Source: Anaerolineaceae bacterium UBA5365
GTDB lineage: Bacteria > Chloroflexota > Anaerolineae > Anaerolineales > Anaerolineaceae
Length of the DNA stretch: 39,075 nucleotides
Direction of reading: 5' to 3'
Assembly: GCA_002407905.1 (NCBI GenBank)
Contig: DHPL01000027.1
Location: forward strand, 4,598 to 43,672
Part shown: one piece after another, positions 8,048 to 16,400 of the stretch
How positions within the stretch are numbered: position 1 is the stretch's first letter
Layout: the number at the start of each line of letters is the position of its first letter
Program-made: the position numbers and the translations under genes
The notes under the pieces: model-generated
What the model saw: only the letters and a program-made list of their open reading frames with translations
Told to the model about the DNA's origin: nothing
The model's database searches: none

Positions 8048-9388
8048 TCAATAATCGTAGACCGAGCCGCCGATGAATTCGCGGATGACTGAGTTATTGG
8101 GCACAACACTATCATCGCTTACCGGGTCGATCTCCGTGAGGAGGCGGTTCACGCGGTCTGCCCGCTCAAAGGCATCCTCCCGCAGCGGGTCGTCCTTATA
8201 TGCCACGGCCCAGGCGCGGAACTGATCCCCCAGGCGGGCCTTGTAGAGGGGCAGCTCGTAAGGCATGGCTGAGTTCACAATCACGTCCGTACCGGTGGCA
8301 TAGGGGATGATGTGGCGTTTCTCGCTGGAGCGCACGTAGTGCCAATGCAGGAGGGTTTGGTTGGGGTCGTAGGAGCGGTGGACGGCGTCGCGGAGCATGC
8401 GGCGCATCAGGCGGATATCGGTCCAGCGTACATAAGCCCCGCGGCTGTCTTTGAGCTGAAGGAGGGGCTCGATGTAGAGTTTGAATTTTTTCTCGGGTTC
8501 GATATCGATGGTCATCTCGGGGTAGAGGCCGTGGAGGCTATCGATGAGGATGACATCACCGGGGTTCAAGCGCATCGGCGTGCTCTCCGGGTAGGATTTG
8601 CCGTCCTTGAAATCGTAGAAAGGAATGCGCACTTCCTCACCGCGGAACATGCGCACCAGGTGCTCATTGATCAGGGCCATGTTCAAGGCCTGGGGGGTCT
8701 CAAAGTCGTAATCGCCAAATTCGTCCTTGGGGTGCATGGCCAGGTCGTGGAAATAGTGGTCCACATTCAGCGTGACCAAATTCAAGCCCTGGGCAGCCAG
8801 TTTTTCGCCTACTTTGATGGTTGTGGTAGTTTTGCCGCTGGAGGAAGGCCCGGCGATGAAGACCATGCGCACTTCATCCTTGCGGGCCAGCACCAGGTTG
8901 GCGGCGTTTTCAACATCTTCGTTGTAGGCGGCTTCGCTGGCGGTGACCAACTCGTGGAAGCGGCCGGAGCGCACAATCTGGTTAAGCTGGGCGGTGGTGT
9001 GCACTTCGTGGTCCGCGGCCCAGTCCAGCACCTGCCAGAGTTTGGCCCAGGGGATGTTGCTGCTGGGGCGTTGGCTGGAATCGCTGCGGCGGTCGCGCTG
9101 GCGGGCGCGCTCATCGCGGTAGAGGATGTAAGCCTTGGCTACCCGGGCGTGGCCTTCTTCGATGAGGGTCTTTTCCACGAGATCCTGAATTTGTTCGATG
9201 GAGGGGTAGGCATCCGGAGGGGTTTGCTCTTCCAGGGCTTTGACCACCAGGGAGGCCAGGTGTTCGGAGGTGGCGCGGTCGCGCCCGCCCACGGCAACCG
9301 CGGCGCGGTAGATGGCGTTGGCGATACGCTCGGGGGTAAAGGGCACGATGGAGCCGTTCCGTTTGATCACATGGGTGGGTGGGGTCAT
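8048..9388 (-). CDS. ATP-cone plus uridine kinase-like (PRK/Udk family) protein
   Basis: A 446-aa cytoplasmic protein. Residues about 4-90 are an ATP-cone, the nucleotide-sensing domain of ribonucleotide reductases and NrdR ('VIKRNGSIVPFTPERIANAI'). The second half is a phosphoribulokinase/uridine-kinase P-loop domain: Walker A 'AGPSSSGKT' with K186, then 'LNVDHYFHDL' and 'YDFETPQALN', as in uridine kinases. The fusion is a known but poorly characterised architecture, often labelled uridine kinase or wrongly SirA. Start: ATG at 9388 with GGAGG 6 nt before it; an in-frame ATG at 9451 lies upstream of the ribosome binding site. A promoter with TTGCAA and TATCCT is visible. Its substrate is not proven to be uridine. 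Confidence 0.82.
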   Translation of the reverse strand: MTPPTHVIKRNGSIVPFTPERIANAIYRAAVAVGGRDRATSEHLASLVVKALEEQTPPDAYPSIEQIQDLVEKTLIEEGHARVAKAYILYRDERARQRDRRSDSSQRPSSNIPWAKLWQVLDWAADHEVHTTAQLNQIVRSGRFHELVTASEAAYNEDVENAANLVLARKDEVRMVFIAGPSSSGKTTTTIKVGEKLAAQGLNLVTLNVDHYFHDLAMHPKDEFGDYDFETPQALNMALINEHLVRMFRGEEVRIPFYDFKDGKSYPESTPMRLNPGDVILIDSLHGLYPEMTIDIEPEKKFKLYIEPLLQLKDSRGAYVRWTDIRLMRRMLRDAVHRSYDPNQTLLHWHYVRSSEKRHIIPYATGTDVIVNSAMPYELPLYKARLGDQFRAWAVAYKDDPLREDAFERADRVNRLLTEIDPVSDDSVVPNNSVIREFIGGSVYDY

Positions 9389-9422
9389 GGTTTTCCTCCG
9401 CGGCATAAGGTGGTCTGAGATA

Positions 9423-9451
9423 AGGATAAGATTTTTTGAGGGATGTTGCAA
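9423..9451 (-). promoter_or_regulatory. Promoter of the uridine kinase-like gene
   Basis: Minus strand: TTGCAA (9451-9446), 17-nt spacer, TATCCT (9428-9423). Each hexamer matches four of six consensus bases; the leader would be about 28 nt and contain the GGAGG site. Confidence 0.5.
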
Positions 9452-9538
9452 TATTTACGCCGAAAGCAGGCGCTTGGTTCACTGGGGGGCGGAAGAGCGG
9501 AAGAGGGTAAATTACTGTTTTGGGCAGGGCTGCTCTGC

Positions 9539-9544
9539 TATAAT
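9539..9544 (+). promoter_or_regulatory. -10 box of the GDPD gene, leaderless-type
   Basis: Perfect TATAAT, 6 nt before the ATG at 9551, with no ribosome binding site between. Confidence 0.55.
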
Positions 9545-9550
9545 AACGCC

Positions 9551-10303
9551 ATGGAGAAGACGCTTACGCCGAAGCGTCCTTTGATAATTGCCCATCGCGG
9601 TGCCTCGGCACTGGCACCTGAAAACACTCTGGCTGCCTTTCAACTGGCCCTCGATCTTGGCGCTGACGGCATCGAACTGGACGTTATGCTCACTGTTGAC
9701 GGGCAGTTGGCTGTGATTCACGATTCCACCCTAGAGCGGACCACCAATGGCAGCGGCAAAGTGGTCAGGTTTTCCCTGGCGGAGCTGCAAGCATTGGATG
9801 CCGGCAGCAAGTTTGACCCCCGATTTCAAAATGAGATGATCCCCAGCCTGGACCAGGTTTTTGAGGCCCTGGGGGGCAGGTTGCTGATCAATGTAGAACT
9901 CAAGAATTACAGCTCGCCTCTGGACCGGCTGACTGAAACGGTGATTGACTGTATTGCCAGGCATGGGCTGAGTGACGGCATCCTGATCTCGTCTTTCAAC
10001 CCTATCAATTTAAGCAAGGCCGCCCGCCTGGCGCCAAGGATACCCCGCGGGCTGCTTACCGAACCGGGAAAATCCGGCCGGCTGCTGCGCGGGTGGCTGG
10101 GGCGGCGCTTTAATTACGATGCCCTGCACCCGTATTACGCTGATGTTGACCCGGAGATGCTTGCTTATCAGCACGCGCGCGGGAAACAGGTAAACGTGTG
10201 GACTGTGGACGCGGCTGAAGACCTGCTTGCCATGCGCGGTCTGGGTGTGGATATGATCATCACCAACGATCCAGCCCATGCCCGCCAGGTACTGGAGGCT
10301 TAA
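9551..10303 (+). CDS. Glycerophosphodiester phosphodiesterase
   Basis: A 250-aa GDPD-family enzyme that hydrolyses glycerophosphodiesters to glycerol 3-phosphate and an alcohol. The family's opening motif is intact, 'IAHRGASALAPENT', followed by 'GADGIELDV' and 'LAVIHDSTLERTTNGSG', which supply the two catalytic His and the metal-binding Glu/Asp residues. A late 'VNVWTVD' and 'MIITNDP' close the TIM barrel. No signal peptide, so cytoplasmic, like UgpQ. Start: ATG at 9551, judged by a TATAAT 6 nt upstream and by homology; the open frame extends to 9443 but that part is not GDPD-like. The next gene starts 3 nt after the stop and its ribosome binding site lies in this gene's end, so the two are an operon. 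Confidence 0.92.
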   Translation: MEKTLTPKRPLIIAHRGASALAPENTLAAFQLALDLGADGIELDVMLTVDGQLAVIHDSTLERTTNGSGKVVRFSLAELQALDAGSKFDPRFQNEMIPSLDQVFEALGGRLLINVELKNYSSPLDRLTETVIDCIARHGLSDGILISSFNPINLSKAARLAPRIPRGLLTEPGKSGRLLRGWLGRRFNYDALHPYYADVDPEMLAYQHARGKQVNVWTVDAAEDLLAMRGLGVDMIITNDPAHARQVLEA

Positions 10304-10306
10304 GCC

Positions 10307-13105
10307 TTGCGCCGATTTTTAACTCTCCTGATCGTTTTAAGTATTTTTTTTAGCAGCAGCCAGGCTGCTTTCGCGGAGCGCGCCAGCCAAACACAGAGCG
10401 CTGAGGCCTTGCTGGAGGCGATGAGCGTTGAGGAACGCGTGGGGCAGCTATTTATCGTTTCCGTGGAAGGCCGGGACCTGGGGGAGGGCTCGCAGATCGC
10501 GGAGCTGATCAGCCGGCGGCACATCGGCGGCCTGGTATTGCGCATGGACCGAAATAATTTCGCGGTGAATGAGCCCCTGGAGAGCGCCTACAAATTTAAT
10601 GCCTCGCTGCAGGAGTTGGCCTGGGCCAAAAGCCAAAGCAGCACCGGGCAGGCAAAGGCCTATGTTCCCCTGTATCTGGGGATCGCGCAGGACGGGGGCA
10701 TGGACCCCGAGCAGCTTCTGCCGGGCATGCAGCCGCTGGCCAGCCAGATGAGCATCGGCGCGACATGGTCGCCGGAACGGGCCAAGGACGCTGGCAGCGC
10801 GCTGGGGGCTTCGCTCAACGCCCTGGGCTTCAACCTTTTTCTGGGCCCCAACCTGGACGTAGTCAACACAGGTACGCCCGCAGCGGAATTTGACAGTACC
10901 AATACATTTGGCGGCAACCCCTACTGGGTGGGGCAACTGGCCCGCGGCTACATCAGCGGTTTGCATAGCGGGGCGTATAAGCGTCTGCAGGTAATCGCGC
11001 GGCATTTCCCGGGATTGGGCAGCGCCGACCGGCCTCCGGCCGCGGAAGTGTCGACCGTGCAAACGAGCCTGGCAGACTTGAACACAAGTGATTTTCTGCC
11101 TTATTTCACGATCACCGATCGAAGCCAAACTGAGGGCCTGACTGATGGGCTGATGCTCAGCCATATCCGTTTGCAAGACCTGCAGGGCCTGGCGAGCACC
11201 CGGCCGATTACCCTGGACGGCGAGGCCACCACCCGGCTGTTTAGCCTGGAACCACTGGCTGGCTGGCGCGAGCAGGGGGGCCTGATCCTGAGCGACGATT
11301 TGGGCTCCCCGGCTTTGCGGTTGGTTCTGGACCCCGGCGGCGCGAATTATGACGCGGTGGGCACAGCCCGGCAGGCATTCATGGCCGGCAACGACCTGCT
11401 GTACCTTAACCGTTTCCGGGGTGTAGGGGATGCCTCAGAGTTTGAGACCATTGGGCGCACGCTGGACTCCTTCGCACTGAAGTACAACGAAGACCGCATT
11501 TTTGCCGAACGGGTGGACGCGGCGGTGCTGCGCATCCTGCAGGCCAAACTGCGGCTTTATGGCGGCAGTTTCGACCTTCAACATGTGGTTCCCCCTGCTG
11601 TGGCATTGCAAAACATTGCTTCGGAAGGCAGCGTGAGCCAAACGAATACCAGCATCGTACAAGAGGCAGCAACCCTGCTTTCACCCTCGCCGGAATACCT
11701 GCGCACGTTGATCCCTGATCCGCCGGGGGCTTACGATTACATTGTCACCTTTACGGATACGCGCAGCCTGCAAACCTGTACGAACTGCCCGGCCCAGGTT
11801 CAGCCCGGAATGCGGGACATGCAGGAAACCCTGCTGCGACTCTACGGTCCGATGGGCACCCGCCAACTCAGTGAAAACCGGGTGAACGCCTATAGTTTTG
11901 AGCAGCTGCTGGAGTTTGTGGATAACGCCACCGGACCAACAACACCCTTCATGGCCGATAACCTTAAACGTGCTGGTTGGGTGGTCTTCCTCACAAACGG
12001 TGTGGACCCCGAAAACCCCCAGAGTCTGGCGCTGCAGCGGATGCTGAACGAAGGCATGGAAAACCTGCGGGATAAACGGGTGATCGTGTTTGCCCTGGGA
12101 GACCCCTACGACCTGGACACCACGGCGATTTCCAAACTGACGGCTTATTACGGACTGTTTGGCAAGACCCAGGCCTACATCGATATGGCTGCCCGGATCC
12201 TGATGCAGGAAAGCACGCCAAGGGGTTCCGCGCCGGTGAGCCTGCCAATGGTGGGTTACGATCTGGCCCGGCAAACTGAGCCCAACCCAGCCCAGGTGAT
12301 CCCGATCAGTCTGCTGACCCAGGCGCCCCTGGAACCGGTGGCCACGGACGAACCGGACAGCACTCCGGTGCCGCTCTTCAGGCTGGGCGAGTCCGTCCGG
12401 GTGCAGGCTGGCGCGATTAGAGACCGGAATAATTATCTGGTGCCGGATGGCACCCTGGTGCAGTTTACGATCAAGCTGGCGGGTGAACGCCTGATCATCG
12501 CCCAGCCCAGCGCCCCCACGCATGGGGGGCTGGCGGTGGTGGATTACACCATCGACCGGGATGGGATTTTTGAAGTGACCGCGGCCAGCGGCGAAGCGCT
12601 TACAAGCGGCACCCTGGTGCTGAACACGGCCGGCGGTCTGGCGCAGGTGATCATGCCCACGGCTACACCCACCTTGGTGCCCACCCCAACCCCGCAGCCC
12701 ACCAGCACCCCTGCCTCTGCGGCTGAGCCAACAGCGGAGGCCGGGGCGGACCACAATGACTACCCGCGCATGCAGGATTGGCTGCTGATGACCATGCTGC
12801 TGGTGCTTGGTTTCGCGGTTGCATACTCGCTGGGCTTCTTCTGGTGGGGCAGCAATTTGTGGGGCATCCGGGCGGGATTGGCAACGGTGATCGGCGGCCT
12901 CCTGGCTTATCTGGCGCTAACATTAGGCATTAGCTCGCTGACGAGCCAGATGCGCACATTGGGTGTGAGCTTTATGGTCCAGGCGGCCGGTATCGGCATG
13001 CTCTTTGGCTGGCTGGCGGCCTTGCTCTGGTGGCTGCGCAGCACACAGGGCTTAATGGGCCGGCCGGACCATCATAACCATATTGATAACGCGAACAAAT
13101 CCTGA
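10307..13105 (+). CDS. Membrane-anchored GH3-like protein, catalytic status uncertain
   Basis: A 932-aa exported protein. Signal peptide at 1-28. Residues about 30-410 match the glycoside hydrolase family 3 N-terminal barrel, NagZ-like: 'GLVLRMDRNNF', 'ARHFPGLG' (231-238), 'LILSDDL' with the nucleophile region at D330-D331, and 'FMAGNDLLYL'. However, the NagZ acid/base loop after HFPGHG, normally with D-x-H, has no His here. A second domain (about 410-690) resembles the GH3 C-terminal domain region, then an Ig/Big-like domain (about 695-775), a Pro/Thr linker, and three or four C-terminal membrane helices. Start: TTG at 10307 with GGAGG inside the end of the upstream gene. It may be an enzyme with altered chemistry or a binding protein. 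Confidence 0.75.
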   Translation: MRRFLTLLIVLSIFFSSSQAAFAERASQTQSAEALLEAMSVEERVGQLFIVSVEGRDLGEGSQIAELISRRHIGGLVLRMDRNNFAVNEPLESAYKFNASLQELAWAKSQSSTGQAKAYVPLYLGIAQDGGMDPEQLLPGMQPLASQMSIGATWSPERAKDAGSALGASLNALGFNLFLGPNLDVVNTGTPAAEFDSTNTFGGNPYWVGQLARGYISGLHSGAYKRLQVIARHFPGLGSADRPPAAEVSTVQTSLADLNTSDFLPYFTITDRSQTEGLTDGLMLSHIRLQDLQGLASTRPITLDGEATTRLFSLEPLAGWREQGGLILSDDLGSPALRLVLDPGGANYDAVGTARQAFMAGNDLLYLNRFRGVGDASEFETIGRTLDSFALKYNEDRIFAERVDAAVLRILQAKLRLYGGSFDLQHVVPPAVALQNIASEGSVSQTNTSIVQEAATLLSPSPEYLRTLIPDPPGAYDYIVTFTDTRSLQTCTNCPAQVQPGMRDMQETLLRLYGPMGTRQLSENRVNAYSFEQLLEFVDNATGPTTPFMADNLKRAGWVVFLTNGVDPENPQSLALQRMLNEGMENLRDKRVIVFALGDPYDLDTTAISKLTAYYGLFGKTQAYIDMAARILMQESTPRGSAPVSLPMVGYDLARQTEPNPAQVIPISLLTQAPLEPVATDEPDSTPVPLFRLGESVRVQAGAIRDRNNYLVPDGTLVQFTIKLAGERLIIAQPSAPTHGGLAVVDYTIDRDGIFEVTAASGEALTSGTLVLNTAGGLAQVIMPTATPTLVPTPTPQPTSTPASAAEPTAEAGADHNDYPRMQDWLLMTMLLVLGFAVAYSLGFFWWGSNLWGIRAGLATVIGGLLAYLALTLGISSLTSQMRTLGVSFMVQAAGIGMLFGWLAALLWWLRSTQGLMGRPDHHNHIDNANKS

Positions 13106-13144
13106 TTTATCGAACTGATTGGAATTTGCCTGCGCCGGCTGGGT

Positions 13145-14143
13145 TCAAAGGTTGCGCAAGAGCGTGAGCAGCAGGCTTAAAAAGGCCAGGCCGGCAACGG
13201 TTGCGATCATTGCCCGCTCGGTAAGCCCCATGGGTTCGTAGGGCCTGGCCGGCTGCCCCAGCACATTGCTCACCTGGCGCAGGGCACCGGTGCTCTCGCC
13301 GGTGAGGGCCTTGACCAGGCTGCTAACGTTTTGGGGGCGGTCGTTCGGGTGCAGGTTCAGGGCCCAGAGGATAGCTTCCTCCACCCGGGGGCTGATGGCA
13401 GGGTTGATCTGGCGGGGCGGCACCAGGGCGTTGGGGTTCAAAAAGCGGTCGCGGACGTTCACGGGGGTTTGGTTGGTGAGCAGGTGATAGAGCGTGCCGC
13501 CAAAGGCGTAGATATCGGCGCGGTTATCGGTGTGGCTGGAGTCGCCGCCGTATTGTTCCAGGGGAGTATACAGGGCCGTGCCCTGACCTTGCAGGATGGT
13601 GATCGTCACTTCGCCTGGCGCCAGCAGTTTAACCAGGCCAAAGTCCACCAGTTTCACCAGGCCGGTAGGTGTGAGCTTGATATTGGAGGGTTTGATATCG
13701 CGGTGGACGATTGGCGGCTGTTGGGCGTGCAGGTATGCCAGGGCATCGCCGATCTGGAGGGCCCAATTGAGCACATCGGCTTCCGGCAGGAAGCGTTTTT
13801 CAGCCGAAGCTTTGGCGATCACCGCGCGGAGGTCATCGCCGGGCACATAGTCCATCACCAGAAAGTCCAGCGCGCCGATGCTGAAAAAGTCCGAGACCTT
13901 AGGCAGGTTGGGGTGGTCCAGACGGGCTAAAACGGTGGCTTCGCGGAGGAATTGGGCGCGGCTCTCATGCAGCATCTCTTCCGGCAGTGAAGGGTCGTAA
14001 GAGACCTGTTTTACAGCGCAGAGACGTCCGCTGAGGCGCTGGTCTTCCGCCAGATAGATGCAGCCATAGCCGCCCTGGCCAATCGTTTTGACGACCAGGT
14101 AGCGTTCATGGAGCAGTTCGCCTGCAGGGTAAATGAGGGCCAT
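13145..14143 (-). CDS. Serine/threonine protein kinase (Hanks type), C-terminal membrane anchor
   Basis: A 332-aa kinase. The glycine loop 'IGQGGYGCIYLAED', the ATP lysine in 'CAVKQV', the catalytic 'HRDIKPSN', the metal-binding 'DFG' and a late 'RADIYAFGGTLYHLL' are all present, so it should be active. After the kinase domain a short linker leads to one membrane helix at the C-terminus, with no outside sensor domain, unlike PASTA kinases. Start: ATG at 14143 begins just before the kinase domain; the open frame runs to 14359, but that stretch overlaps the divergent FHA gene. The ribosome binding site is weak. It is divergent from an FHA-winged-helix gene, a typical phosphorylation partner. 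No phosphatase gene is visible. Confidence 0.92.
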   Translation of the reverse strand: MALIYPAGELLHERYLVVKTIGQGGYGCIYLAEDQRLSGRLCAVKQVSYDPSLPEEMLHESRAQFLREATVLARLDHPNLPKVSDFFSIGALDFLVMDYVPGDDLRAVIAKASAEKRFLPEADVLNWALQIGDALAYLHAQQPPIVHRDIKPSNIKLTPTGLVKLVDFGLVKLLAPGEVTITILQGQGTALYTPLEQYGGDSSHTDNRADIYAFGGTLYHLLTNQTPVNVRDRFLNPNALVPPRQINPAISPRVEEAILWALNLHPNDRPQNVSSLVKALTGESTGALRQVSNVLGQPARPYEPMGLTERAMIATVAGLAFLSLLLTLLRNL

Positions 14144-14198
14144 AGTCTTCTTGCCGCCATCATTTCGGCGTGTTGGCGGCGCGCAAAATCCTATCTTG

Positions 14199-14208
14199 TA
14201 TAATTGTA
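14199..14208. promoter_or_regulatory. Symmetric bidirectional -10 element between kinase and FHA genes
   Basis: Plus strand TATAAT (14199-14204) and minus strand TACAAT (14208-14203) overlap in a near-palindrome, GTATAATTGTAC (14198-14209). One element can thus serve both divergent genes. Clear -35 boxes are not seen on either side. Confidence 0.55.
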
Positions 14209-14221
14209 CCTGAGAGCCGCC

Positions 14222-14869
14222 ATGATCGAATTTCCAGTTTTTGTAGCCCATACCGGTCCGCTGGACGGCCAGCAATGGATCATTGACCAGGAGCTTAATA
14301 TCGGGCGGGATGAGAGCTGCCAAATCGTCATCCCGGACCGCCAGGTTTCGCGGGTGCATGCGCGTTTAAGCCTGGCGGAGGGGCGCACAACGATCACAGA
14401 CCTGGGTTCGAAGAACGGCACTTACGTGAACGCGAAGCGCATCGAAGCGCCTACCCTGCTCAAGGAAGGCGATGAAGTCCAGGTCTCCTTTGTACAAACT
14501 TTCATCTATCTGAGTTCCGATTCCACCCTGCCGCTGGGGGACCTGCCGCCTGAATTGAGCTATGCCTTCATGCTGCGCCTGGAGCCTGGCAGCAAACGGG
14601 CATGGGTACGCGGCATTGAGTTGGAGCCGGCATTAAGCGCCCAGCAATTCAGCCTGCTGGCCCTGTTGTACGCGAATGCCGGCCAGGTTGTGCCGCGGGA
14701 GGCTCTGATCAATGCCGTTTGGGGCGAAGAGGCCACCTGGGTTACGGAGCAGGCCTTTGATGCCCTGGTGCGGCGCCTAAGGGAGCGCCTGGCACAGATT
14801 GACCCGGATTACGATTACATCGTGACCGTGCGCGGGCACGGCTTACGCCTGGATAACGCCCCGCATTAG
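14222..14869 (+). CDS. FHA-domain and winged-helix (OmpR/PhoB-type) regulator
   Basis: A 215-aa regulator. Residues about 5-95 are a forkhead-associated domain, which binds phosphothreonine: 'IGRDESCQIVIPD', 'VSRVHARL', 'LGSKNGTYVN' carry the conserved Gly-Arg, Ser-x2-His and Asn-Gly. Residues about 130-213 are a Trans_reg_C winged helix ('QFSLLALLYANAGQVVPREA', 'VRRLRERL', 'VRGHGLRL'). This is the same pair of domains as in mycobacterial EmbR but in reverse order. Start: ATG at 14222, 17 nt after TATAAT; the ribosome binding site is weak. The adjacent divergent kinase is the obvious upstream partner: phosphorylation would be read by the FHA domain and passed to DNA binding. Target genes are unknown. 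Confidence 0.92.
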   Translation: MIEFPVFVAHTGPLDGQQWIIDQELNIGRDESCQIVIPDRQVSRVHARLSLAEGRTTITDLGSKNGTYVNAKRIEAPTLLKEGDEVQVSFVQTFIYLSSDSTLPLGDLPPELSYAFMLRLEPGSKRAWVRGIELEPALSAQQFSLLALLYANAGQVVPREALINAVWGEEATWVTEQAFDALVRRLRERLAQIDPDYDYIVTVRGHGLRLDNAPH

Positions 14870-14902
14870 ACCTCTCCTGGAGCAGTACAGTTCAGAAAAA
14901 GC

Positions 14903-14930
14903 AAAACTCCCGGCACGCCGGGAGTTTTAT
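14903..14930. terminator. Bidirectional terminator between FHA regulator and CpXC gene
   Basis: Symmetric hairpin AAAACTCCCGG / CCGGGAGTTTT with a 4-nt loop CACG, between two converging genes. The flanking A and T tracts make it work on both strands. Confidence 0.85.
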
Positions 14931-14945
14931 AACATTGTTAGGCCG

Positions 14946-16313
14946 TTATGCTGGCGGGGTTTCGCGCTTGAGGTTTTGCTGCATGCTAAAGCGCAGGGCC
15001 TCGCGGTTGAGCTCCTGCAATTTGGCGACGAGTTCCGGGTCCTGCCTGCTTTGCTCGATCTGCTGGGCCAGGCCGCTGAGCATCTGCAAGAATTCGCTGT
15101 TGATCGCCTCGCCGGCTTGCTCAAAGATCTGCTGGCGGCCGGCTGCGTCCGGGGCGCTGAGCAGGGCTTCGATCAGCTCCATGTAAGCACCGGAAGTTGA
15201 GGCCGATTGGATCACCTGGACGATGGCGCCAAGTTTGCCCATCTTCTCGTCATCGCCGGCGGCTTTGGCGGCCTGGGCTTCAGCATTCAATAGCTCACCG
15301 AAGGCAGCGTTGATCTGCGGAAGGGCTTTGGAGGTGGCTTCGGCCACGTTTTCAGCCGCCAGGAGCTCGTCCAGGAGGTTTTTAGCTTCCTGGGCCTGGG
15401 CTTTGAGCGCCGCGTCTACTTCAGCGGTGATCTTGAGCAGCTGCTCGCGCAAGGCTTCCAGTTTTGGCTTCTCTTCTCCGCTGGCTGCTTCGATCTTTTG
15501 AGTGAGCAGCTGGAAGAACTCGTAATCCAAACCGCCGCGGGCCATGCTGGCCAGCGCGGTGATCTTTACCTCGGAAGAAGCATTCTCCAGGATGAGGTCG
15601 AGGAGGTTCTCACGGGTGATCCCTGTTTTGGAGAGCTCCTGCAAGGCTTGGATGGCTTCGCGGGTCTCGTTGGCCTGGGCGGCCGCGGCCTTGCCTACCG
15701 TGGAATGTTCCAGGAGCGATTCCTGCAGGGCGGCCAAGAGCTGGGCGCCTTCCCGATCGCCCCCGGCGGCGGAGGCCTGGGCCAAACGGGAGAGCAATAC
15801 AAAGAACTCCTCATCAATTTTGGCATCGTTCTGGCGGATGATCTCGGCCAGATTTTCCGGCTTGGTGCGGGCCAGGGTTTGGATGAGCGCCAGCTTTTCC
15901 TGCTGCTCTTTGAGCATCTCCGGGGTGATGCCATCGGCTTCCAGAATGGTCTCGAAGAGGCGCTGCTGGGTGAGCATGGATTGGGGTTTGAAGAGATAGC
16001 CTTTGCGTTTCTCCTGGGGCAGGTCGTCCACGGCTTTTTTGATCAAGGGGCCGATGATGCGTTCCTGTTCCGGCAGGGGCAGGCCCAGCTCCGGGGGAGC
16101 GTAGGTGAGCAGGAGTTCTTTTTCCGGATCGTGGTAAACGATGGGGGTGGGGTAAATGCCCTGGGACTTGCAGACGGGGCACTGGAAGTAGTTCGCCTGG
16201 CCGCTGAGCAGTTTTTGCTTCGCGTCAGGATCGGTATTGGTATCAAAAAGGCGCGTCAGGTCAATGGTGATGGGCTGACGGCAATTTGGGCATGCGACTG
16301 AGGTTTTTGCCAT
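14946..16313 (-). CDS. CpXC-domain protein with long helical C-terminal region
   Basis: A 455-aa protein. Two zinc-finger-like pairs, C8-P-N-C11 and C45-P-V-C48, define the CpXC domain (about residues 1-130), a family of unknown function found in various bacteria. The rest is rich in Ala, Glu, Leu and Gln with heptad-like stretches, so mostly helical or coiled coil. No signal peptide or membrane segment, hence cytoplasmic. Start: ATG at 16313 with GGAG upstream and TATAAT at 16350-16345. It is convergent with the FHA regulator and separated from the upstream lipoprotein gene by a hairpin, so it is its own unit. No function can be given. Confidence 0.8.
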   Translation of the reverse strand: MAKTSVACPNCRQPITIDLTRLFDTNTDPDAKQKLLSGQANYFQCPVCKSQGIYPTPIVYHDPEKELLLTYAPPELGLPLPEQERIIGPLIKKAVDDLPQEKRKGYLFKPQSMLTQQRLFETILEADGITPEMLKEQQEKLALIQTLARTKPENLAEIIRQNDAKIDEEFFVLLSRLAQASAAGGDREGAQLLAALQESLLEHSTVGKAAAAQANETREAIQALQELSKTGITRENLLDLILENASSEVKITALASMARGGLDYEFFQLLTQKIEAASGEEKPKLEALREQLLKITAEVDAALKAQAQEAKNLLDELLAAENVAEATSKALPQINAAFGELLNAEAQAAKAAGDDEKMGKLGAIVQVIQSASTSGAYMELIEALLSAPDAAGRQQIFEQAGEAINSEFLQMLSGLAQQIEQSRQDPELVAKLQELNREALRFSMQQNLKRETPPA

Positions 16314-16344
16314 GGATTCTCCGGCTGAATATGATTGTTAAGGG

Positions 16345-16350
16345 ATTATA
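16345..16350 (-). promoter_or_regulatory. -10 box of the CpXC gene
   Basis: TATAAT on the minus strand, about 31 nt before the ATG at 16313. A weak -35 candidate, TGCAAA, lies 17 nt upstream inside the preceding terminator hairpin. Confidence 0.5.
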
Positions 16351-16379
16351 ACAAAGCGGCCTGCCGGTTTGCAGGCCGC
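16351..16379 (-). terminator. Terminator of the lipoprotein gene at 16401
   Basis: Minus strand: nine-bp stem GCGGCCTGC / GCAGGCCGC (16379-16356) with a 6-nt loop, followed by TTTGT. It lies directly before the CpXC promoter. Confidence 0.75.
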
Positions 16380-16400
16380 GGGCTGTATTCTAATAAAGGT

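Noticed and set aside
11681..12754. 357-codon minus-strand open frame opposite the GH3-like gene
   Set aside because: No start signal or domain; the plus-strand gene explains the region.
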